Notes under the pieces: model-generated | The model's database searches: none | What the model saw: the letters and a program-made list of their open reading frames with translations, nothing else | What the model was told of the DNA's origin: nothing | Position numbers and translations under genes: made by a program | Part shown: positions 1-9,250 of the stretch, one piece after another | Layout: every line of letters starts with the position of its first letter | Position numbering within the stretch: position 1 is the first letter of the stretch | Source of the DNA: Cardiobacteriaceae bacterium | GTDB lineage: Bacteria; Pseudomonadota; Gammaproteobacteria; Cardiobacteriales; Cardiobacteriaceae | DNA: 41,242 bases | Assembly (NCBI GenBank): GCA_030529365.1 | Contig: JAUMXB010000020.1 | Span: 1 to 41,242, forward strand | Direction: 5' to 3'

Positions 1-54
1 TCCTCTTGAAGTTGAGCAGGTATATTGTGCCAGTATATGCGGCGTTGGCTATAT

Positions 55-114
55 AAGCGCTTATGGTGAGAAAAATTACCACGATAAGCGCTTCAAAATG
101 AGAAAATTTCTCAT
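55..114. repeat. Intergenic palindromic array element, copy 1 (partial)
   Basis: AAGCGCTT octamers lie at 55-62 and 86-93, 31 bp apart. A 15-bp palindrome-like box lies at 67-81 and a near-perfect one, TGAGAAAATTTCTCA, at 99-113. This matches the other six copies in phase, but the first 15-bp box (expected at 35-49) is missing or degraded and there is no tail. The last box runs into the phosphoesterase gene: its terminal TCA at 111-113 is the complement of that gene's TGA stop. Confidence 0.85.
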
Positions 115-650
115 CCTTTGGGCGGATAAGGCAATGGAGGAATGCGCGACAGCTTCGCCTGAATTTCTTCCCACGACCACAGGCGGAACTCGGGGTGGGC
201 ATCAATCCCCACATCCATCGCCGGGCCGCGTATCCGCACCGTGCCATGCGTATGGCCGTACAAATGCCAGCTGCCGCGCTGCGCCCCGCGCCATTCCAGA
301 ATCGGATAATGAAACAGCACAAGATGGCGGCTGCCAATCGTCATCTCATGATAGGGTTTCACCCAAAGAAAGCGCTCGCACAGATACGGGTCGGCAATCA
401 GCTCGTCATCATGATTGCCGTGAACCAGGCAAATCTCGCCATTCAACTCCGCCAGCAGACGAAACGTCTCGGAAAGACCGCCAAAAGAGACATCGCCAAG
501 ATGATAAACCCTGTCTTCCTTGCCAACCTGCGCGTTCCACGTTTTGACAATATGGCGGTTCATCTCGTGCGGCGTGGCAAAAGGGCGGCGCGAATACTTG
601 ATGATATTGCGATGAAAAAAATGCGTATCCGCAGTAAACCAACAACGCAT
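111..650 (-). CDS. Calcineurin-like metallophosphoesterase
   Basis: A protein of about 179 aa with the metallophosphoesterase metal-site motifs in order: DTH at residues 8-10 (with FFH following), GD at 52-53, GNHD at 78-81, a histidine at 114 and GHTH at 132-135. Such enzymes hydrolyse phosphomono- or phosphodiesters at a two-metal centre; the substrate cannot be told from sequence. The open frame extends upstream to 800, but homology starts at MRCWFTADTH, so I chose the ATG at 650. An ATG at 662 is the alternative. The upstream extension has no family resemblance and would overlap the pncA promoter region. The gene is divergent from pncA. Its stop codon is formed by repeat copy 1. Confidence 0.8.
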   Translation of the reverse strand: MRCWFTADTHFFHRNIIKYSRRPFATPHEMNRHIVKTWNAQVGKEDRVYHLGDVSFGGLSETFRLLAELNGEICLVHGNHDDELIADPYLCERFLWVKPYHEMTIGSRHLVLFHYPILEWRGAQRGSWHLYGHTHGTVRIRGPAMDVGIDAHPEFRLWSWEEIQAKLSRIPPLPYPPKG

Positions 651-829
651 CTTCTGCCCCATCCCCGAAAAGCCTGCATCATAGCAGCAGGCATGGGGAT
701 GCGGCAAAGCATGGAACAAATCGCACAAGCAAGTGAATGTCCGAAAATTGGGCACACGAATCTTTCGGATTGCGCCATGGGCGGGAAAAAGCGCTATCAT
801 TACCTGCTTTCCATAACCGGCAAATTCCC

Positions 830-1423
830 ATGCGTGCCCTTCTGCTCGTAGATATCCAGAATGACTTCATGCCAGGCGGTCGCCTGCCCGTAGAGAATGG
901 CGATGCCATCATCGCCCCCGTGAATGCCCTGATGCAACACTACCCGCTCATCGTTGCCACCCAGGATTGGCATCCGGCCGGGCACGAAAGCTTTGCTTCC
1001 GCACATCCCGGCAAAAAACCTTTTGACGTCATTGATCTGCATGGGCTGGAACAAGTCCTCTGGCCGGATCATTGCATTGCCGGCAGCGAAGGCGCAGATT
1101 TCCATCCCGAACTGGATACGCGGCGCATAGCAGCCGTCTTTCGCAAAGGCATGGACAAGCATACCGACAGCTACAGCGCCTTCTACGACAACGGCTGCCG
1201 CCATGACACCCATCTGGCCGACTACCTGCGCGCCTTCGGCGTGACAGATATAGACGTTGCCGGACTTGCAGCGGATTTCTGCGTTTACTTCAGCATCATG
1301 GATGCCCTCGCCGCCGGATTCCGCGTGCGATTGATCGAATCCTGCACCCGGGCCATTGACCAACAGGGATTCGCCGACAAGAAAACGCATCTGCAAGCGA
1401 TCAAGGGATTTTCGCTCGCCTGA
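830..1423 (+). CDS. pncA: Nicotinamidase PncA
   Basis: A 197-aa cysteine hydrolase that deamidates nicotinamide to nicotinate in the NAD salvage pathway, in the cytoplasm. It aligns along its length with E. coli PncA. The catalytic triad appears as D8 (in LLVDIQNDF), K106 (AVFRKG) and C151 (AADFCV). Metal ligands appear as D46 and H48 (QDWHP) and H81 (WPDHC). The GLAADFC stretch differs slightly from the usual GLATDYC. The ATG at 830 was chosen because the family N-terminus is MRALLLVD; upstream codons back to 737 are not conserved. Only a weak ribosome site is visible. It is a single gene, divergent from the phosphoesterase. Confidence 0.93.
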   Translation: MRALLLVDIQNDFMPGGRLPVENGDAIIAPVNALMQHYPLIVATQDWHPAGHESFASAHPGKKPFDVIDLHGLEQVLWPDHCIAGSEGADFHPELDTRRIAAVFRKGMDKHTDSYSAFYDNGCRHDTHLADYLRAFGVTDIDVAGLAADFCVYFSIMDALAAGFRVRLIESCTRAIDQQGFADKKTHLQAIKGFSLA

Positions 1424-1541
1424 CGGCAAGTGGGCAAATGATGTTTGCCGAAACGGACAGCTTCACCGTCGCCTGGGAAAAGCACAATAATAAAAGCGTG
1501 AATAATGGATTAAATTTCTGGTAACAGAGGTGAAAAGTTGC

Positions 1542-1557
1542 TGGCCTGCTTTTTGCT
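1542..1557 (+). promoter_or_regulatory. Candidate sigma-54 (-24/-12) promoter for pilY1 operon
   Basis: The sequence TGGCCTGCTTTTTGCT has GG at 1543-1544 and GC at 1555-1556 with exactly 10 nt between, and matches TGGCACG-N4-TTGCW except at two positions. Transcription would start near 1568, giving a leader of about 60 nt before pilY1. An A+T-rich stretch at 1485-1540 could hold activator or IHF sites. Sigma-54 with PilR controls major pilin genes in Pseudomonas and in Dichelobacter; its use here is inferred. The rest of the 1424-1626 gap holds a small inverted repeat (GGCAAA-TGATG-TTTGCC) just after pncA. Confidence 0.6.
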
Positions 1558-1626
1558 TTGAATTGACTACTGCCCCCGTCCGGCATGCGCTGGATATGGC
1601 AACCTGTTGATAAAAGGAGAAATAAA

Positions 1627-4600
1627 ATGAATGACAACCTTGCAAGAAAAACATGCCTGCGCCCGCTGTTGCTAGCCTCGGCAGTCGGCATGGCTTGCCA
1701 AAATGTTATGGCGCAATCCGTTTCGGAGCTGAGCGCCACTCCTTTTGCCACTCGGCCATTGCATCTGCAAAGCGATACCAGTATCTCCGAAGTTCAGGGA
1801 GTTAATCCCAATGTGATGTTTTTTGTGGATGATTCGGGAAGTATGCAGGCATTGGTTGGAAAAAAGACATATTGGGATAAGGAGTTTGTTGATTATTACC
1901 CTAACCTTTCGAGGGCAAAGTGTATTTATGAAACAAAACCTAAAAATATACCTTATGATTGCGCCAGATATATAGATAGAAAAGGGAATTATGGGTATGT
2001 AAGTTATAGGTATAAAGATAACCCCTATAACGATCCAGAAATGCACCGGGCAGGCGGAAGATTAATTACGGAAGGCGAATTTTGGATGCGGCAAATAATA
2101 GGGCAAAATTACGCTAATCCGTTTCCATGTGATTTTAGTTCTTCTGATTTGGGAACCAGTAACGGCTGTTATTATACGAACTGGCCATTGACAGGTTTTT
2201 TCCGTTTTAAACAGCAGGAAAGTCGTATTAAGGTTACCATTGATGCATTGACGGAAGTGGTCAATAAAAACAAGGATAAATGGAATTGGAATATTTATAC
2301 TTTGTGGGGTTCCGAAACGCGCGCTGACAGAAAAGGAAATACTCGGAGGAATGATCAAAGCTTGTATTCATGGTGGCCAACCCGGCATAAATTCATGAAA
2401 GCTGACCAGATGAAAAATCTGGTGAAGGCGCTTTCACCAACAGGTGGTACGCCGACGACAGAGCGCTATGTTCAAGTGGCGAGAATTATGAAAGACAGTA
2501 TTGAGTATCGCTGTCAGAATAGTTATATCATAGTGGTTTCGGATGGGGATGCGAATCAGTTGGGAATTCCAAGTACTGCTACAAGAATTGCTGAAAATGA
2601 ATATAGTTGGGAGTCAAATTTTGAGCCATGGGAAGAAAAACTTTATGGTGTATTCTCGGATAGAATAAATATTGATGGCTGGCGAGATAAAAAAGATAAG
2701 GACGGTAAGGAAATAGCAGATGAGAATAAATATGAGAATTGGATTAGGAGCATTAAAGAAGAAAAAATCCGATATTATCCTTATCGGCCTGGTGCAGAGA
2801 ATGGCATAAGCCTGTTTAGCCATATTTTGCTAAATACGGACTTGAAAGGAAAAGCAGATAGTGTCCCCGGAGGGAAATATGGAGCAGGGCGCGATAAAGA
2901 AGGGGGGTATTGGGATGAAGATCGTACACATTCAGATCGCCGTTATCACAATACTAGACATGGACAACAAAATATCCAAACATTTACGATAGGCTTCGGT
3001 GAAGGTCTGAGTTCTACAGGAAAAGGATATCTGGAGGATGCGGCGACATGCAAAGAACCGAAAGAAAACAAGTGCTTCTTTACGCCTACGACAGGATCAG
3101 AACTTGCCGAAGCGCTGGATATTATCAATAGAACAATTGAAGCAGAGAATACTCCGGGAACAGGCGCGACTTTTTCCGCTTCAACTCCGGCTGTAACCGG
3201 ATCTACGATTGCTGATCTGGCGGCAACACTGACGCTGGATACCGGTATCTGGAGCAGTCAGTTGCTGTTCGCCAAGTTCCACGAGGGTAAGCTGACCAAA
3301 GATACCCAGGCGGCCAAATATAAAAATCGCAAGGTTCTGGTGAACAATGGCGTGGATGCGCCTTATTGGTTGAATCCCGGTACGCCTGCAAGCAGAAAAG
3401 CGGATTTTGGCATCGCCAATGATGATGAATTTACTCGTGGCTTCGTGCCGTGGTTGATTCGTCATCCGAGTGTTAATGATACTGCGATAGAAAAGCAAGT
3501 AGAAGCCAGCGTAGCAAAAGAAAACCGTACTGTAAGCGTATATCGCTCCAGGGACGCGGAAGCGAATGGTCCTGCAAGGCAAATGGCTGACGTGGTGGGA
3601 ACGCCGGTTGTTGCCATGGGGAGAGTCAGTGCTGATGATAAAAAACAAAAATACGTCATCACAGCGGCCAATGACGGCATGGTCTATATCTTTGCTCACG
3701 ACCCTAAAGGAGGGTATGACCTTACCTTGAATTATTTGCCAGCAGGCATGCAGCGCGAAAGCTGGTTGCCGCCAAATGATCCGGCTTCTGTCACGGTTGG
3801 CAAGACTATTCGTGTGACAGCCGAGGCCAATTATGGCAAAAATGATTTGACCAACCCGCACGTGTATTTGAATAACGGCAGTCTTTCTTGGGTGCGAACG
3901 CCAAAAACGGGAGGCAGGAACCAGCAGGATATTTTGCTGGGTACGATGGGGCAAGGTGGCCGTGGTGTCTATGCCTTGGCTATCGCCGGTAAGAAACGCG
4001 CAAGCGGGGCGGATACAGCAGCAGGTCTGGATACGTCATATGAGAATTGGCCTGCGGAAATACCACTTTGGGAAACCGATAAGAGCAAAGACAACATGCT
4101 GGGTTATACCATCAGCACAGGGGTGGTCGGACAGGTTGCCACGCAGTGGAAGTCGGACGGCGCAACGGCTGGCAATCCTGGTACTCCAGACGTGAATGAG
4201 GGTGTGCACCTTTATGCTTTCGTTGCCAACGGCTACAAGTCAGACAATGCAGATGTGCCTTATGATGACTCGCCTACTTTGTATGTATATGACATGATGG
4301 GGCAGGAATTTGGACGCAAGATCAATAAAGATTCCAGATCCGTTGCCAATGGCAATACGCCAGGCAAACTCATCAAAAAAATTCCTGTTGGCGGCGCGGA
4401 GGGGGCTTTGGCAACGCCTACGCTGGTAGATGCCAACCTTGATGGCCTGGTTGATTTTGCCTATGCCGGTGATCAGCATGGTGATCTGTACCGTTTTGAT
4501 TTGCGTGGCGCGCCAGGGCAATGGAAGGTAGCCAAGCTTTATGATGGCCGCTCGAGTCAGCCCATTACAGCTGCGCCCGCAGTTTACAAGGTGGACAATA

Positions 4601-5604
4601 AGGGCGAGAAATACGTGGTCGTATTTGGGACGGGATCAGATATCTATGATGCGGATCGCAAGGATCGTGAGCAGCAAGTGATTATGGGCATTCATGATGA
4701 TTTGACCAAAGATCCAGAACTGGTCACGCATGATGATACCGACGCGATTGTTCATCAGGAGATGAAGGAGCAAATAAATCCGCTTTATGCAACCAATAAA
4801 AATCTTCCGGAGAAAATACGGGTCTTTTCCAAAGTGAATCCCTTTGAAGCCAAGCATCGCGCCTGGAGCATCAAGCTTGCTAAAGCACAAGGTGAGGGAG
4901 AAAATATCACAACATCGGAACGTGTGGTAACCAAACCACAAGTTCTTACTCGAACAGCATTTATTACTACCAGAATCTACGACTTCAAGAAAACGCAAGG
5001 TACGCTTCCGGAAGGGGTGAATCCCGAACAAACTTGCTTTAGCAAGATTTCGCAAACGCAGACAGGCGGTAACAGCTGGCAAATGGCCATTGATGTTTTA
5101 ACGGGCGGGGGGCCTCTTGCGGGATCCAATCCCAGTACAGCCAAGGGTGCGTATTTTGAATTTTCCGATATCAAAGTGAATGATGGTGCGGGAAGTGATT
5201 CCGGTGGTGGTTCGGGCAATAGCTCAGGAGCGGATCGCGTCGTGGCTGCTGGCTTCAGTTATGGCGCTCTCGCTTCTGCTCCTGCATTGGTGGACAGCAA
5301 TAGTGCATCTTCAGAAACATTCCAGACAAGTGCACAAGGAGAGCTTGGTTATCATGGCGAGATAGTAGGACCTTTCGGAAGCGATCCGGATGACTCGGAT
5401 GATGGGGAGGTGAAAGAGCGCAACCCTCTGCAAGATCTGAAAAAAGACTGTATTCCGAACAGATCCAGGCTGTCGTTGCTTGTCGCTACTGGTGGAGAAA
5501 ATACCGGCAGCGGGCATAACAACGTACAGACGGGATTGGTAGGTCCACCCTGTTTCGAAGCCGAAGGCTTGATCAGGATTGATTGGCGTCAGATCCCGCT
5601 TTGA
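1627..5604 (+). CDS. pilY1: PilY1-family type IV pilus tip adhesin/biogenesis factor
   Basis: A 1325-aa exported protein. Residues 1-30 form a signal peptide ending MAQS. A von Willebrand A-like region follows, with a MIDAS motif D68-x-S70-x-S72 (VDDSGSM). The C-terminal half (from about residue 550) is the PilC/PilY1 beta-propeller with an EF-hand-like calcium loop, D935-x-N-x-D939-G-x-x-D943, and ends in the family-typical RIDWRQIPL. PilY1 proteins prime the pilus tip, oppose retraction and mediate adhesion. A Gly/Ser-rich stretch sits near residues 1190-1200. The ATG at 1627 has an AGGAG site; the upstream ATG at 1585 would precede the signal peptide. The vWA part (about 1.8-3.1 kb) is visibly richer in A+T than the propeller part. 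It is first in the operon, 18 nt before pilV. Confidence 0.9.
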   Translation: MNDNLARKTCLRPLLLASAVGMACQNVMAQSVSELSATPFATRPLHLQSDTSISEVQGVNPNVMFFVDDSGSMQALVGKKTYWDKEFVDYYPNLSRAKCIYETKPKNIPYDCARYIDRKGNYGYVSYRYKDNPYNDPEMHRAGGRLITEGEFWMRQIIGQNYANPFPCDFSSSDLGTSNGCYYTNWPLTGFFRFKQQESRIKVTIDALTEVVNKNKDKWNWNIYTLWGSETRADRKGNTRRNDQSLYSWWPTRHKFMKADQMKNLVKALSPTGGTPTTERYVQVARIMKDSIEYRCQNSYIIVVSDGDANQLGIPSTATRIAENEYSWESNFEPWEEKLYGVFSDRINIDGWRDKKDKDGKEIADENKYENWIRSIKEEKIRYYPYRPGAENGISLFSHILLNTDLKGKADSVPGGKYGAGRDKEGGYWDEDRTHSDRRYHNTRHGQQNIQTFTIGFGEGLSSTGKGYLEDAATCKEPKENKCFFTPTTGSELAEALDIINRTIEAENTPGTGATFSASTPAVTGSTIADLAATLTLDTGIWSSQLLFAKFHEGKLTKDTQAAKYKNRKVLVNNGVDAPYWLNPGTPASRKADFGIANDDEFTRGFVPWLIRHPSVNDTAIEKQVEASVAKENRTVSVYRSRDAEANGPARQMADVVGTPVVAMGRVSADDKKQKYVITAANDGMVYIFAHDPKGGYDLTLNYLPAGMQRESWLPPNDPASVTVGKTIRVTAEANYGKNDLTNPHVYLNNGSLSWVRTPKTGGRNQQDILLGTMGQGGRGVYALAIAGKKRASGADTAAGLDTSYENWPAEIPLWETDKSKDNMLGYTISTGVVGQVATQWKSDGATAGNPGTPDVNEGVHLYAFVANGYKSDNADVPYDDSPTLYVYDMMGQEFGRKINKDSRSVANGNTPGKLIKKIPVGGAEGALATPTLVDANLDGLVDFAYAGDQHGDLYRFDLRGAPGQWKVAKLYDGRSSQPITAAPAVYKVDNKGEKYVVVFGTGSDIYDADRKDREQQVIMGIHDDLTKDPELVTHDDTDAIVHQEMKEQINPLYATNKNLPEKIRVFSKVNPFEAKHRAWSIKLAKAQGEGENITTSERVVTKPQVLTRTAFITTRIYDFKKTQGTLPEGVNPEQTCFSKISQTQTGGNSWQMAIDVLTGGGPLAGSNPSTAKGAYFEFSDIKVNDGAGSDSGGGSGNSSGADRVVAAGFSYGALASAPALVDSNSASSETFQTSAQGELGYHGEIVGPFGSDPDDSDDGEVKERNPLQDLKKDCIPNRSRLSLLVATGGENTGSGHNNVQTGLVGPPCFEAEGLIRIDWRQIPL

Positions 5605-5622
5605 TGGATACGGGGAAGCAAT

Positions 5623-6186
5623 ATGAATATTAAGCGCAATAAAAACGTGGCAGGAACAGTTTCCTGCCGTATTCACCAAAAAGGCATGACCTTGCTGGAG
5701 GTGGTAGTGTCCATGCTGGTTATTGGCTTGGGACTGGCAATGAGCATTTCGATGATTCAGACGGCGAACCGGTTTGGTAATAGCGCGGAGTTCAGCCATT
5801 CAGCATTGGAGCAGGCACAGGCGATTATTGACAAAATTCGCGCAAATCGCGTTGCTGCACCTACGTATCGATATCCGGCTACGGAAGTGATCGGTAGCTA
5901 TGATGCTATTTATGAGAGTGCTAAAGCCGCTGATATTGGGAAATTGAAAATATCTTGTACTTTGCCTGGTATTGATAGTAGCGATTGCGACAAGGCAGGA
6001 AAAATCGCTCAAACAGATATGCAGGCGTGGGATGAAAATACTCGTGCATTGCTCCCTGGAGGAAGAGGAGCTGTTGTCATTAATGGAATGAACTCTGAAG
6101 TGATTGTCATGTGGAAAAACAATCCAGAAACAGATAGTAATGACAATCCTGATGTACAGGGTATCAGAGTACGTTTTGCTTTATAA
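5623..6186 (+). CDS. pilV: Minor prepilin PilV
   Basis: A 187-aa type IV prepilin. A 21-residue basic leader ends in HQKG, followed by MTLLEVVVSMLVIGLG: cleavage by PilD would fall after G21, leaving Met +1 and the conserved Glu +5. The hydrophobic helix spans about residues 22-45 and the rest is a periplasmic or pilus-exposed head. PilV belongs to the minor-pilin complex that primes pilus assembly with PilY1. The start at 5623 follows GGGGAAG. The gene sits between pilY1 and pilW (10-nt gap), which supports the assignment over a generic GspI-like pseudopilin. Confidence 0.85.
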   Translation: MNIKRNKNVAGTVSCRIHQKGMTLLEVVVSMLVIGLGLAMSISMIQTANRFGNSAEFSHSALEQAQAIIDKIRANRVAAPTYRYPATEVIGSYDAIYESAKAADIGKLKISCTLPGIDSSDCDKAGKIAQTDMQAWDENTRALLPGGRGAVVINGMNSEVIVMWKNNPETDSNDNPDVQGIRVRFAL

Positions 6187-6196
6187 GGAAATTGAT

Positions 6197-7336
6197 ATGT
6201 ATCGCAATAAGCAAAAACAGCAAGGCGGTCTCTCTCTTTTGGAGCTTTTGGTCTCTTTGTCTATAGGTTTGATATTGTTGTTGGCATTGGCCTCACTGAT
6301 GATCACGGCCAATAGATCGGCACAACAAAGAAGCACATCGGAAGCGATGGATGAACAGGCTAGGCAGGTTTTTTCTCTCCTGGAAACGGATCTTTATCGA
6401 GCGGGTTTTTTGGATCCCTTCACGGATGAGCAAACGATTCTTTCCGTATTCAATCTGAATAATGTGCAAACGTTGGCCGGATATACGCGTCAAGCCGAAA
6501 ACATTAATGATCCCGCACGCGCTACTCCGTTAGGGCGGCGTACAGAAGGACGCATATTGCCTTTGCAAGGATTTGACGGTACAGCGAGTGCTCCCGCTCC
6601 AGCCGGGATGACATGTACTGCCGAACGTCAATGTATACAAGTTGCTTATCAGGCAGTGGCTTTCCAGCAAGCAATTCCAGGTTCTGGAGCTGGAAGTAGT
6701 ACTACTCCGGCGCCAGTGGCGAGTTTCTCTTCTGTGGCTAGCATAGCCCAGGAAGAGGGATCATTATCAGGCGCCGCGCTGGGATGTAATGGGGTGCAAG
6801 CCAAACATACGCACCCGATCATTGTTAACCAATATCAGGTAGGTATCGCAACAGGGGAAAAATATAGCAGCCTGCGCTGTGATAGCAGTAGCAGGAATTT
6901 TAAAAATGAGGACGGTGGTGGAAAAGATGCCGCACAACCTGTGGTATCCGGAGTGGAACAGCTGACTTTCCGATATTTGGTTACGCCGCCGGATAATACG
7001 GGGAAAGACGAAAGAGTTGACCTAAGTAAAACTATCAGTGGTCGCAGTGTTACTGGATTGAAAACGGCCGGTGAAGTCGCAACGGTTGATGCGACAAGTA
7101 ATCCATTGCGGTGGGCCGCTGTAGTAGGGGTTGAAATTTGTACGGTTGTTGCCGCACAGCCGGCAGATGGCAGCAAGGAGATTGATATTCCAACGGTACA
7201 ACCTAATGTTCCGACATGTATTAAAGATGATAAGGGTGTCTGGACCGAAAAAAAACGCACAGATGGGGATACAAGGGTGCACAGACGTTATGTTCGTACA
7301 ATAAATTTGCCCAATGCTCTTCATTTGACAAATTGA
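6197..7336 (+). CDS. pilW: Minor prepilin PilW
   Basis: A 379-aa large minor prepilin. The leader MYRNKQKQQGG precedes LSLLELLVSLSIGLILLL: cleavage would fall after the second glycine, with Glu at +5. The long C-terminal head has several cysteines (for example in MTCTAERQC and LGCNG) that could form disulfides. PilW links PilV/PilX to the tip complex in Pseudomonas. The ATG at 6197 has an AAGGAA site; the upstream ATG at 6104 lies inside pilV and would put 31 extra residues before the prepilin leader. It is followed at 10 nt by pilX. Confidence 0.87.
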   Translation: MYRNKQKQQGGLSLLELLVSLSIGLILLLALASLMITANRSAQQRSTSEAMDEQARQVFSLLETDLYRAGFLDPFTDEQTILSVFNLNNVQTLAGYTRQAENINDPARATPLGRRTEGRILPLQGFDGTASAPAPAGMTCTAERQCIQVAYQAVAFQQAIPGSGAGSSTTPAPVASFSSVASIAQEEGSLSGAALGCNGVQAKHTHPIIVNQYQVGIATGEKYSSLRCDSSSRNFKNEDGGGKDAAQPVVSGVEQLTFRYLVTPPDNTGKDERVDLSKTISGRSVTGLKTAGEVATVDATSNPLRWAAVVGVEICTVVAAQPADGSKEIDIPTVQPNVPTCIKDDKGVWTEKKRTDGDTRVHRRYVRTINLPNALHLTN

Positions 7337-7346
7337 GGAAATGGAT

Positions 7347-8126
7347 ATGAACAAGATGATTGATAAAAATGCCATCGCCCAAAAAGAGCAGGGAGTGGTG
7401 TTATTGACCACACTGATTTTTATGTTGATATTGCTGGCAATGTTGCGTTTTACTTTGACGAGTGCGCGCGTTGAAGAACAAAAGGCGGCTATTGATCTTG
7501 ATATGGTTTCTGCACGGGAAGGCGCGCAAATGGCTCTTGATTATGTAGAGCAATACGTTCTCGAACAGGGAGAATTATATTGCATAAAGAATCTGGGTAA
7601 AAATAGTGCAGAGTGTAAGGAGAGTCGGGCGAGATACGCGGGAGAACTTTTCGCTTTGCCGCAAACAGAGTTGTCGAAAATTAGAAATAAAAAAGATGGA
7701 TATAAAACCGTTGGTGAAGTACTCAATAAAGGTTTATATACGGGAGAGTTTATTGCTGCTCAAGCAAGTTGCCAGCCTTTCTGGACTTGCATCAATTGGC
7801 CCGTGGATGCACATGCTGTCCGCAATTCGGCTAGACAAATCGGCGGTGCTAACAGAATAAACGAGGCACTTGTCCCCATGGAGTGCGATATTTGTGCGAC
7901 AGGTGAAAATAATAATGTCAGCCCACGTTTTGTTATTGAGCGCCTGACGGCAGAAGAACTTAGAGCGGTGGCGCCTAATTTTGCTGATAGCGCTCCTGGC
8001 ATTGTTATTCTGCGCGTAACAGCAGTCGGATTCGGGAAAGGAAAAAAGCCCGAAAAAGATGCAAAAGTTGGCAATCTTAATTTAAGCAATGTTATGCTGC
8101 AAAGCACATACATACTTGGAGGATGA
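7347..8126 (+). CDS. pilX: Minor prepilin PilX
   Basis: A 259-aa protein with a PilX-type N-terminus: a short polar leader ending KEQG, then VVLLTTLIFMLILLAML. Glu +5 is absent (threonine), which is usual for PilX and GspK-like pilins thought to sit at the very tip. The helix is followed by a polar head with four cysteines clustered in its middle. Of two close ATGs (7341 and 7347), 7347 has the better spacing from GAGG at 7335-7338. Its stop overlaps the Shine-Dalgarno region of the next gene, so translational coupling is likely. Confidence 0.85.
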   Translation: MNKMIDKNAIAQKEQGVVLLTTLIFMLILLAMLRFTLTSARVEEQKAAIDLDMVSAREGAQMALDYVEQYVLEQGELYCIKNLGKNSAECKESRARYAGELFALPQTELSKIRNKKDGYKTVGEVLNKGLYTGEFIAAQASCQPFWTCINWPVDAHAVRNSARQIGGANRINEALVPMECDICATGENNNVSPRFVIERLTAEELRAVAPNFADSAPGIVILRVTAVGFGKGKKPEKDAKVGNLNLSNVMLQSTYILGG

Positions 8127-8131
8127 TATTG

Positions 8132-8728
8132 ATGAAAAAGGAATTTTTAAAAGGAAAAGGCTTTACTTTACTGGAGATGATGGTGGCTATTGCCATACTG
8201 GCAATACTGGTTGCCATGGCCGCTCCCGCTTATCGCGGTATGCTAGAAAGGCAAAAAATACGTTCGGCACTGAATGAATGGCAAAGTGCTTTCTTTTTTG
8301 CACGGCGGGAAGCCATGCGCTTAAAAGAGCCAGTTATTTTATGTGCCAGCAAAACAGGAACAAAATGCGATGATAAGCCGGGCAGGCAATTCAATCAGGG
8401 GTGGATAGTGATCGCTCGAAATGGTGACTCCGGGAAAGGAGGGATATTGTTGCAAGATTATGCAGTGAATGATCCAGGACTTAGTATTTATTTGAGCAAT
8501 GGTAATAATGCTAGCAATGGACTCATTTTTAGAGGAAATGGCAGTGTTGCGATTAGGGATGATCAGGGGAATATAGCAAAAGGAATTTTTATGGGAAGAG
8601 TAAGTATTGGCTCTTTGCCTTCTGGTACTCAAGAAGAAGATGCGGCAACGACTCCTCCTTCAGGAAGTAATACTATTATTATGAAGATCAGCAGCGGCGG
8701 CAGATTGGCACTAGGAGAGAAAAAATGA
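8132..8728 (+). CDS. fimT: FimT/FimU (GspH-like) minor prepilin
   Basis: A 198-aa prepilin. The leader [10 protein letters not shown] is cut before [24 protein letters not shown], with Phe +1 and Glu +5, as in FimT, FimU and GspH. It has a single small cysteine pair ([10 protein letters not shown]). FimU-type pilins belong to the minor-pilin initiation complex; FimT in some bacteria binds DNA during uptake, so a role in competence is possible but not shown. The ATG at 8132 is 9 nt after GGAGG (8118-8122); the ATG at 8123 abuts that site and is less likely. Its end overlaps pilE by 4 nt (ATGA). Confidence 0.83.
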   Translation: MKKEFLKGKGFTLLEMMVAIAILAILVAMAAPAYRGMLERQKIRSALNEWQSAFFFARREAMRLKEPVILCASKTGTKCDDKPGRQFNQGWIVIARNGDSGKGGILLQDYAVNDPGLSIYLSNGNNASNGLIFRGNGSVAIRDDQGNIAKGIFMGRVSIGSLPSGTQEEDAATTPPSGSNTIIMKISSGGRLALGEKK

Positions 8729-9228
8729 GAAAGAGGATGGTAAAAAAACAAAAAGGCTTTACGTTGATCGAGCTTATGATTGCTGTTGCAATTGTAGCAA
8801 TTCTTGCGGCTATTGCAATTCCTACTTATCAACGTTATGTATTGCGTAGCCATCGTGTCGAGGTGCGCAATACTTTGCAGACCATCGCGCAGCGTATTGA
8901 ACAGAACTATAAAGTAACGCGGCAATGGAATGTGCTGGCGACCGCAACAGGAACACCGGCGAGTACAGCTTTGAATACAGAGGCAATTAAGGCTTGGGGA
9001 CTGAATCAATCACCGCTGGGCGGCACTGCCCGCTATACGATTGCTGTAGTGAATGCAGATGCAAATGGCTATTTGCTGAAGGCAACGGCGGTCGGCGCAC
9101 AAACGGCTGATCGTTGTGGAGCGTTTTTCTTGAATCAAAGTGGTATCAAAATGGCAACACCCAATCCAAATGATAAAGTTCCAACAAATGGACGAGATGA
9201 TCGATCGCGTGAATGTTGGACAAGATAA
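8725..9228 (+). CDS. pilE: PilE-type (minor) type IV pilin
   Basis: A 167-aa prepilin. The leader [11 protein letters not shown] precedes [28 protein letters not shown], a textbook class IVa N-terminus with Glu +5. The C-terminus has two cysteines ([12 protein letters not shown] and ECWTR) that would close the D-region loop. By position it corresponds to Pseudomonas PilE or Neisseria PilX/ComP-like minor pilins; a major pilin cannot be excluded from sequence alone, but the weak operon-distal position argues for minor. AGGAGA lies 6 nt before the ATG at 8725. A second ATG at 8737 is possible. It is the last gene of the operon, followed by a terminator. Confidence 0.85.
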   Translation: MRKRMVKKQKGFTLIELMIAVAIVAILAAIAIPTYQRYVLRSHRVEVRNTLQTIAQRIEQNYKVTRQWNVLATATGTPASTALNTEAIKAWGLNQSPLGGTARYTIAVVNADANGYLLKATAVGAQTADRCGAFFLNQSGIKMATPNPNDKVPTNGRDDRSRECWTR

Positions 9229-9250
9229 ACTTTTACTTTTTGATCCAATA

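Noticed and set aside
99-113. TGAGAAAATTTCTCA boxes as ordinary intrinsic terminators
   Set aside because: Each box alone is short, A+T-rich and has no loop or T-run. Real terminators with strong stems occur next to copy 6 (26014-26041), so the element is not needed for that.
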